A stretch of 5,024 bases of DNA, from contig CAKZMS010000441.1 of assembly GCA_937128785.1 (NCBI GenBank), positions 1 through 5,024 of the forward strand, given 5' to 3'. This document shows, piece after piece, positions 1-5,024 of this stretch. Position 1 is the first letter of the stretch. The number at the start of each line of letters is the position of its first letter. The notes under the pieces are model-generated. The model was not told where the DNA came from and ran no database searches. It saw nothing but the letters and a program-made list of their open reading frames with translations. The DNA is from an uncultured Opitutaceae bacterium (GTDB lineage: Bacteria > Verrucomicrobiota > Verrucomicrobiia > Opitutales > Opitutaceae). The translations under genes were made by a program, and so were the position numbers.

Positions 1-1021
<1,021 letters not shown>

Positions 1022-1056
1022 GGTGTGTTTAGTTTTCTAAAAATGGGAATTGCAGC
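1022..1056 (-). other. AT-rich 35-bp intergenic leader of pilT
   Basis: Short spacer between the stop of the longer ATPase gene and the ATG of pilT. It is strikingly A+T-rich compared with the surrounding coding DNA, and on the minus strand ends in an A-rich, G-poor stretch (AGAAAACTAAACACACC) just before the ATG. No GGAG/AGGA-type ribosome binding site is visible. An A-rich unstructured leader could permit initiation without Shine-Dalgarno pairing, or translation could be coupled to the upstream gene. No convincing -35/-10 pair and no real hairpin were found, so read-through from the upstream gene is the simplest reading. Confidence 0.45.
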
Positions 1057-2544
1057 CTAGCCCGTGATCTGGGCCAGAACCTGTTTGGTGGATACGTTTT
1101 GCCGCGCGGTCTCGGCGGTGATCTTGCCGGCGCGCCACAGTTCCATGACGGAATTTTCCATCAGGCACATGCCGTCCTTCACTCCGGTTTCCATCACGTT
1201 GCGCAGGCCTTGCATCTTGCCTTCGCGGATCAAGGCGGCGACGGCCGGATTGGAGGTCAGGATTTCGCAAGCCAGCACCAGCCCACCGTTTTTGGCCGGG
1301 AGCAGACGCTGACACAGCACCCCGCGCAAACTCTCCGAGACGGATGTGCGGATCTGGGTCTGCTGCGCCGGTGGGAATACGTCGAGCAACCGGTTCAAAG
1401 TCGTGGAGGCATCACTGGTATGCATGGTCCCGATCACCAAGTGACCGGTCTCGGAAGCGCTGATGGCCATCTCAATGGTCTCCAGGTCGCGCAGTTCACC
1501 GATCGCCATGATATCGGGATCTTCCCGCAGAGCCCCTTTCAGCGCCGAATGAAATGACACCGTGTGCTCGCCGACCTGCCGCTGGGTGACATTGCAGCCG
1601 ATTGATTCCTGCACGATTTCCACGGGGTCCTCCACCGTAATGATGTGGTCCTTGCGGTTCTTGTTCAGTTCATTGACCAACGCCGCCAAGGTCGTCGTCT
1701 TGCCGGCACCGACCGGACCGGTCACCAGCATGAGGCCGTTGTGAAAATTCAACAGCTTCTTGATCGTATCGGCATTTTTGATACCGAGATTATCGATCTC
1801 CGGCACCTCCGCCGAAACCATGCGGTATGAACCCGAGGGGCCGTCCTTTTGGAACATCAGGTTCACCCGGTAACGGTGGGACGCATCGAGCGCCAAAGCG
1901 TAGTCGTAGTCTTTGCGCTCAAGGTAAATCTTGGCCTGGTGCGGTGCGAGCAGAACGGTGTTCAGTCGCATGGCCTCCTCCTCGGTGAGCGTATGTTCAC
2001 TGATCGGAGACAAAGCGCGTTCCTTGCGCACAAACGGCATGGCGCCGGCCCACATGTGGAGATCACTCACCCCCTCATCGCCGCAAAGCACCAGCAGACC
2101 CCGCAATTTCGTCGCCAGCGTGTCATCATCCATCCCGCCGATTTGTTCAAAATCCAGATCTCCCGCTTCAATCGGGGCGGAGCTGACGGCCGCACTGGCG
2201 CTAGCGACCCGCGGGGCAACCGGATCAGCTGCGGGAGGCGGCTCGGGCTTAGCGGGCGCCGGAGGCGGCTCTGGCTCCGGCTCACTCCAAGCGTCCTCAT
2301 CGGGTGGACCATCGGCTCCCCTCACCTGCGCCATACCGGCCAGCTTCTCCAACTCACCCAGTCGCTCGTCATCGACGTAGGCCTCATCGATGAGGTGCTG
2401 AGCGAAGGCCAGCAGATTAGCCTGCTCGCCCACCGCATGGCGCGCGAGCTGAGCGTGTTCGAGGGTGAAAAGTTCTTGTTCAACACCAAGTCGAACCAAC
2501 CAGCTGATTGCATGATCCATAGGCGGGGAGTGGGAAGCCCTCAC
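1057..2544 (-). CDS. PilT/PilU-family type IV pilus ATPase with N-terminal extension
   Basis: T2SS/T4P secretion ATPase of 495 residues, about 150 longer than classical PilT. The order is: N-terminal helical region (about 9-72); linker rich in Pro, Glu and Ala (about 77-125) with PEPPPA twice; PAS-like domain starting near 135 and containing GVSDLHMWAGAMP (158-170); RecA-like core. The core has Walker A GPVGAGKTT (276-284), Asp box ITVEDPVE (302-309), Walker B DPDIMAIGELRDLETI (342-357, catalytic E350) and an intact His box TGHLVIGTMHTSDAS (366-380). AALIREGKMQGL (436-447) corresponds to the AIRNLIRE element of PilT. No CxxC zinc pair is seen, arguing against PilB/GspE. All catalytic motifs are intact, so it should be active. 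The next gene downstream is a classical pilT, so a PilU-like accessory motor role is plausible but inferred. The first start is GTG at 2544; ATG at 2520 (487 residues) is an equally good alternative and begins directly at the helical region. Neither has a strong ribosome binding site. Confidence 0.92.
   Translation of the reverse strand: MRASHSPPMDHAISWLVRLGVEQELFTLEHAQLARHAVGEQANLLAFAQHLIDEAYVDDERLGELEKLAGMAQVRGADGPPDEDAWSEPEPEPPPAPAKPEPPPAADPVAPRVASASAAVSSAPIEAGDLDFEQIGGMDDDTLATKLRGLLVLCGDEGVSDLHMWAGAMPFVRKERALSPISEHTLTEEEAMRLNTVLLAPHQAKIYLERKDYDYALALDASHRYRVNLMFQKDGPSGSYRMVSAEVPEIDNLGIKNADTIKKLLNFHNGLMLVTGPVGAGKTTTLAALVNELNKNRKDHIITVEDPVEIVQESIGCNVTQRQVGEHTVSFHSALKGALREDPDIMAIGELRDLETIEMAISASETGHLVIGTMHTSDASTTLNRLLDVFPPAQQTQIRTSVSESLRGVLCQRLLPAKNGGLVLACEILTSNPAVAALIREGKMQGLRNVMETGVKDGMCLMENSVMELWRAGKITAETARQNVSTKQVLAQITG
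2234..2271 (-). repeat. 11-bp direct repeat encoding PEPPPA in the ATPase linker
   Basis: The 11-mer GGAGGCGGCTC (plus-strand reading) occurs at 2234-2244 and again at 2261-2271, spaced 27 bp, exactly nine codons. It encodes the two PEPPPA units of the Pro/Glu-rich linker between the helical N-terminus and the ATPase proper. This is a small in-frame coding repeat that could allow linker length to vary by slippage; it is not a mobile element. Confidence 0.6.
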
Positions 2545-2599
2545 ACGCTGAGCCAGCCTGCCGATGCTGCCAAGCGCTAAGCCTCGCGTTCAGGCCAGT
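2545..2599 (-). other. 55-bp intergenic spacer, no clear signal
   Basis: Spacer between the stop of the 699-residue membrane protein gene and the GTG start of the ATPase gene (79 bp if the ATG at 2520 is used). An in-frame stop at 2592-2590 limits how far the ATPase could extend upstream. Only a 4-bp inverted repeat without a T tract is present, so no intrinsic terminator is supported. I see no convincing promoter hexamers. A promoter here remains possible because the gene functions change at this point. Confidence 0.4.
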
Positions 2600-4699
2600 T
2601 TAATCGAGGTCGAGCAATGGGAAGTCGGGCGCTGCCTCGAGGGAGAACCGATTCAATCGCAGCGCGAGCCGCCGCTCATCATCCCACATGCCCAACTCAG
2701 CCGGGCTCTTTGCTCCGGCGGAATTGATTAACTGGATCACCGCTCCCGCGGTCAAGGAGTCGACCGGGATTGAAAACTGCGATCGTCCGTCTTGCCAGGG
2801 CACCGGGACTCGCTGATCGCCCCACTGTACCACAACCTCCCCCGTCGCCACAGGGTCGAACCGGGAATCGATCCCCACGTTGAGATAGCTCGGCTTTCGA
2901 GCCACCACCCGAGCCTGCAGGACGTCGCTCGCCCAGCCGAAGGCACCCTCCTCCTCCCATCCCCAAAAACCCGCGGTAATCTCCAACCGCCGGTCGGGCA
3001 ACCACTCCCTTTCCTGGAAACTCCAAACCCCGAAATCTGGCGTCGCGGCGATTCGCGGCATTTCCGCCCGCTGCACTCCATCCAATCCCAAAAGTGTCCA
3101 GCCTCCCCCACCGGCCAATGATACTCCGGAGATCCCGTCGCTTTGCTGGAGAGATCCACGATCTGCCCCCCATCCCAATTCAAGAAGCCGGTCAGAATGG
3201 GGCCGAAGCGGAATGCTCACAAAAGAGTCTCTCGGGACATTCACCAACCAGCGCGCCCCATCGGCGGTATTCCGGCTCTTTCCTCCGGATCGAGGTCTCG
3301 CCCATATAACGTCCTGCTCCGGTCGCCACGGCGGCCATGCATACGTCGCCACATCCCCGCGACAGAAAGACAGCTCATGATCCGCCATCCACCCCAGCAC
3401 GGTCGGAGGATCCAGATTAGCTAAGTTGGGAAACAGTCCTCCAGGAACGCGGCGTTCCGCCTCTCGCCAGTCACCTTGGTCCGCCAACTCGGCGATCCAC
3501 GCCAACTTCTTTTGCTCAAAGGCCCGCAGGTTAACCAAGTCTCCTTTTCGCATTCCCGCACTGCCCCACCACTCTTGAGCGGGTCGCTGGACAAGAAACA
3601 GAAAGGGGCCCAACGCCATCGTCCAACCCAGGATCGACACCACCTTCTTCAGCTTCGGTTGGGCGGATCGAACTAACATCAGATCCAGGCCCCACCAAAA
3701 CAGCACCACCAGCGTAACGTAGCGCGAGGCGATGGCCCCACCCTCGCCCAGGTGCACCCGCCCTATAACGGTAAAGATCACAAAAAGAAATCCCACCCCC
3801 AACATCAACCAGGCGACTCGCCGAGCATCGCTGCTTTCGTCTGGCCGAGGACCACGAACCACCGCCGCCACGATCACAAAAAAAACTCCCGCGAGGGCCA
3901 GTCCGAGCAAAACCGCCAACCCACCGGTGGACTCCAGTCCCACGCGACTCGAGAGCATGAGTCCGATGAACTTCACCACCGCCCACCACGAATCCGGCGG
4001 AAACTGAAACCCATCGCTGGCCGCCGAGAACGTGTAGTCGTGTGCGAACCCCAGCAGCGCGATCACCAGAATCGCCAATCCTGCCACGCCACCACGGCGC
4101 GATTCCGCCGATCTGATCACGAGGACGGTAAGATAGACCGCAATGCCCGCCGCCACAAAGAGTCCGAACCCCGTGAACAGGGCCAATGCCCCCACCACCC
4201 CCAGCAACACCAGTCGAGTCATCGAAGACGGCCCCACCATCAGGTGCGCCGCGACCAAGAGCAGCATCAGGGGAAACACACTGTGCGATGCATTGGGTAC
4301 GAGCAGGACCGTCTCATACTGCAGGAGACTCAGTCCGCTGATCACGATCCATGTATCTGCTATTCCGATACGACCCGCCAGTCGCTGCTTCATCCAGATG
4401 GCCAGCGCCGTGGCCAAAGCGAGGCAGCCGGCCACCCACAGGCTTTCCACCCGTGCGTCCCAGTGACTCGCCTCCATCACCCACGAGGTCAGCACGAATG
4501 CGATGCCCTGGCGGTGGGGACCGTGCTGCCAGGAGAACAAGGCCCACCAACCCTGGTCCTCGAACATGGGAGAATAAAAACTCCATTGATCGCTGAACAG
4601 CGCGTTCACCTTGAACTGCGCGACGGCCGCACCCCAGTTTGCGAGCATCACCCCAAAAACGAGGGCAATGACCATGCAGCTCCCGCGGCTAGTTTTCAT
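2600..4699 (-). CDS. Polytopic membrane protein, GT-C glycosyltransferase-like, with C-terminal beta-rich domain
   Basis: I do not recognise a named family for this 699-residue protein. A hydrophobic segment at 9-27 is followed by an apparently extracytoplasmic loop with FSDQWSFYSPMF (35-46) and SWQHGPHRQG (56-65). Further likely membrane segments lie near 86-102, 115-134, 140-155, 162-195 (two), 203-220, 258-281, 294-313, 325-343 and 352-370. An acidic residue in the first loop (D37), a QHxxHR motif and a later SRY (325-327) before a membrane segment resemble bacterial GT-C-type enzymes that use polyprenyl-linked sugars, so a role in surface glycan assembly is inferred, not shown. Residues about 371-570 look soluble. 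The last ~110 residues carry an AKSPAELG...DDERRLALRL pattern (663-682) shared with the protein encoded immediately upstream. The ATG at 4699 overlaps the upstream stop by 11 bp, suggesting translational coupling. ATG at 4675, with GGGAG just ahead, is an alternative start that removes eight residues. Product class is moderately sure; enzyme activity is unproven. Confidence 0.8.
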   Translation of the reverse strand: MKTSRGSCMVIALVFGVMLANWGAAVAQFKVNALFSDQWSFYSPMFEDQGWWALFSWQHGPHRQGIAFVLTSWVMEASHWDARVESLWVAGCLALATALAIWMKQRLAGRIGIADTWIVISGLSLLQYETVLLVPNASHSVFPLMLLLVAAHLMVGPSSMTRLVLLGVVGALALFTGFGLFVAAGIAVYLTVLVIRSAESRRGGVAGLAILVIALLGFAHDYTFSAASDGFQFPPDSWWAVVKFIGLMLSSRVGLESTGGLAVLLGLALAGVFFVIVAAVVRGPRPDESSDARRVAWLMLGVGFLFVIFTVIGRVHLGEGGAIASRYVTLVVLFWWGLDLMLVRSAQPKLKKVVSILGWTMALGPFLFLVQRPAQEWWGSAGMRKGDLVNLRAFEQKKLAWIAELADQGDWREAERRVPGGLFPNLANLDPPTVLGWMADHELSFCRGDVATYAWPPWRPEQDVIWARPRSGGKSRNTADGARWLVNVPRDSFVSIPLRPHSDRLLELGWGADRGSLQQSDGISGVSLAGGGGWTLLGLDGVQRAEMPRIAATPDFGVWSFQEREWLPDRRLEITAGFWGWEEEGAFGWASDVLQARVVARKPSYLNVGIDSRFDPVATGEVVVQWGDQRVPVPWQDGRSQFSIPVDSLTAGAVIQLINSAGAKSPAELGMWDDERRLALRLNRFSLEAAPDFPLLDLD
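4680..4684 (-). promoter_or_regulatory. Possible ribosome binding site GGGAG for alternative start at 4675
   Basis: On the minus strand GGGAG ends four bases before the ATG at 4675-4673, whereas the first ATG at 4699 has only a weak GGA eight bases upstream. The spacing is a little short for a standard Shine-Dalgarno. If used, the membrane protein begins MVIALVFG directly at its first hydrophobic segment and the 11-bp overlap with the upstream gene becomes a 13-bp gap. Confidence 0.35.
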
Positions 4700-5024
4700 G
4701 CCCGGGATCCACGAGTTCGAAACGCGGTTCCGCCGCGAATTCCAGTAGGGTCAACCGCATCGCCAGATTGCGCGCATCGCCTGATTCGCCCTCGTCCTTC
4801 GGGCTGCGGGCGCCAGCGACATTGATTACTTCAAGACGATGGCTCACGCCGGCACGCATCGGCACCGAAACTCGGAGGATCCCCCCATCCCACGGAAGCT
4901 CCACCTCCTGATCGTCCCAACGCAACATCACCGGTCCCTCGTCCACGGGATCATATCGATCTTCAAACTCGATATTCCAGTAGGTCGGCAATCGCGAGCG
5001 AGACTGCAGCACCAAGGTCGCATC
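4689..5024 (-). CDS. C-terminal end of a paralogue of the downstream membrane protein (5' end outside window)
   Basis: The frame is open from the window edge to TAG at 4689, giving 111 residues; the true start lies beyond the window, so internal TTG or GTG codons near 5015 should not be read as starts. The segment is predicted beta-rich and soluble. It aligns along nearly its whole length with residues ~590-697 of the next gene product: RYDPV/RFDPV, WDDQEVELPW/WGDQRVPVPW, INVAGARSP/INSAGAKSP, GDARNLAMRL/DDERRLALRL, and FELVD/FPLLD at the end. By hand this is about 35-40% identity with one small gap. It is therefore probably the tail of a second large membrane protein of the same type, though a different N-terminal domain is possible. 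Its stop overlaps the start of the next gene by 11 bp, so the two are almost certainly in one transcript. The function of the shared domain is not known to me; similar SP-x-x-x-G...D-x-R-x-L tails occur, as I recall, in envelope glycan proteins. Confidence 0.8.
   Translation of the reverse strand, partial: DATLVLQSRSRLPTYWNIEFEDRYDPVDEGPVMLRWDDQEVELPWDGGILRVSVPMRAGVSHRLEVINVAGARSPKDEGESGDARNLAMRLTLLEFAAEPRFELVDPGHEN

Noticed and set aside
1039..1063. Possible terminator after the longer ATPase gene (GGG/CCC pairing followed by TTTTT on the minus strand)
   Set aside because: Only three base pairs can form with a 13-base loop, too weak for an intrinsic terminator; pilT follows on the same strand.
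1057..2544. Assignment of the longer ATPase as PilB or GspE
   Set aside because: The N-terminal extension suggests it, but the zinc-binding CxxC pairs are absent and the region from SDLH onward follows PilT, including the AIRNLIRE-like element.
1849..2580. Plus-strand open frame (243 codons) antisense to the ATPase N-terminus
   Set aside because: The opposite strand encodes a conserved ATPase with intact motifs; this frame shows no domain and is explained by codon bias of the real gene.
4689..4699. A frameshift splitting one gene into the two membrane-protein genes
   Set aside because: Both frames have complete, homologous C-terminal domains, and the second begins with a fresh N-terminal membrane segment, so these are two genes with overlapping ends.
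3752..4825. Long plus-strand open frame (357 codons) antisense to the membrane protein gene
   Set aside because: Its translation is dominated by His, Arg, Gln and Pro with no hydrophobic core or recognisable motif. It runs across the junction of two well-supported minus-strand genes, as expected for a shadow in G+C-rich DNA.

Overview
The window looks like a stretch of a G+C-rich Gram-negative chromosome. All four genes lie on the minus strand, so they are read from right to left. The two complete intergenic gaps are 35 and 55 bp, and the upstream pair of genes overlaps by 11 bp. No tRNA, rRNA, CRISPR array, insertion sequence or phage gene is visible. The plus strand holds only shadow reading frames. 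Two different PilT-type ATPases, weak Shine-Dalgarno signals and large GT-C-like membrane proteins are compatible with Verrucomicrobiota (perhaps Opitutales) or a related PVC lineage. That placement is an impression from style, not a proven assignment.

Layout in transcription order: (1) 5024-4689 is the last 111 residues of a protein whose start lies outside the window. (2) 4699-2600 encodes a 699-residue polytopic membrane protein with a GT-C glycosyltransferase-like N-terminal half and a C-terminal beta-rich domain. That domain is clearly homologous to the end of protein 1, so the two are tandem paralogues. (3) 2544-1057 encodes a 495-residue PilT/PilU-family ATPase with an unusual N-terminal helical domain and a Pro/Glu-rich linker. 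(4) 1021-1 encodes a compact, classical PilT retraction ATPase, cut by the window edge probably only a few codons before its stop.

Together, the left half is a type IV pilus retraction module: two paralogous motors, which could act as a PilT/PilU-like pair. The right half is an envelope-sugar or cell-surface membrane protein pair. Whether the halves share a transcript or a function (for example glycosylation of pilin or a surface polymer) cannot be decided from sequence. The points most worth a second look are the N-terminal extension of the longer ATPase, the altered His box of the shorter one, and the duplicated membrane protein family.
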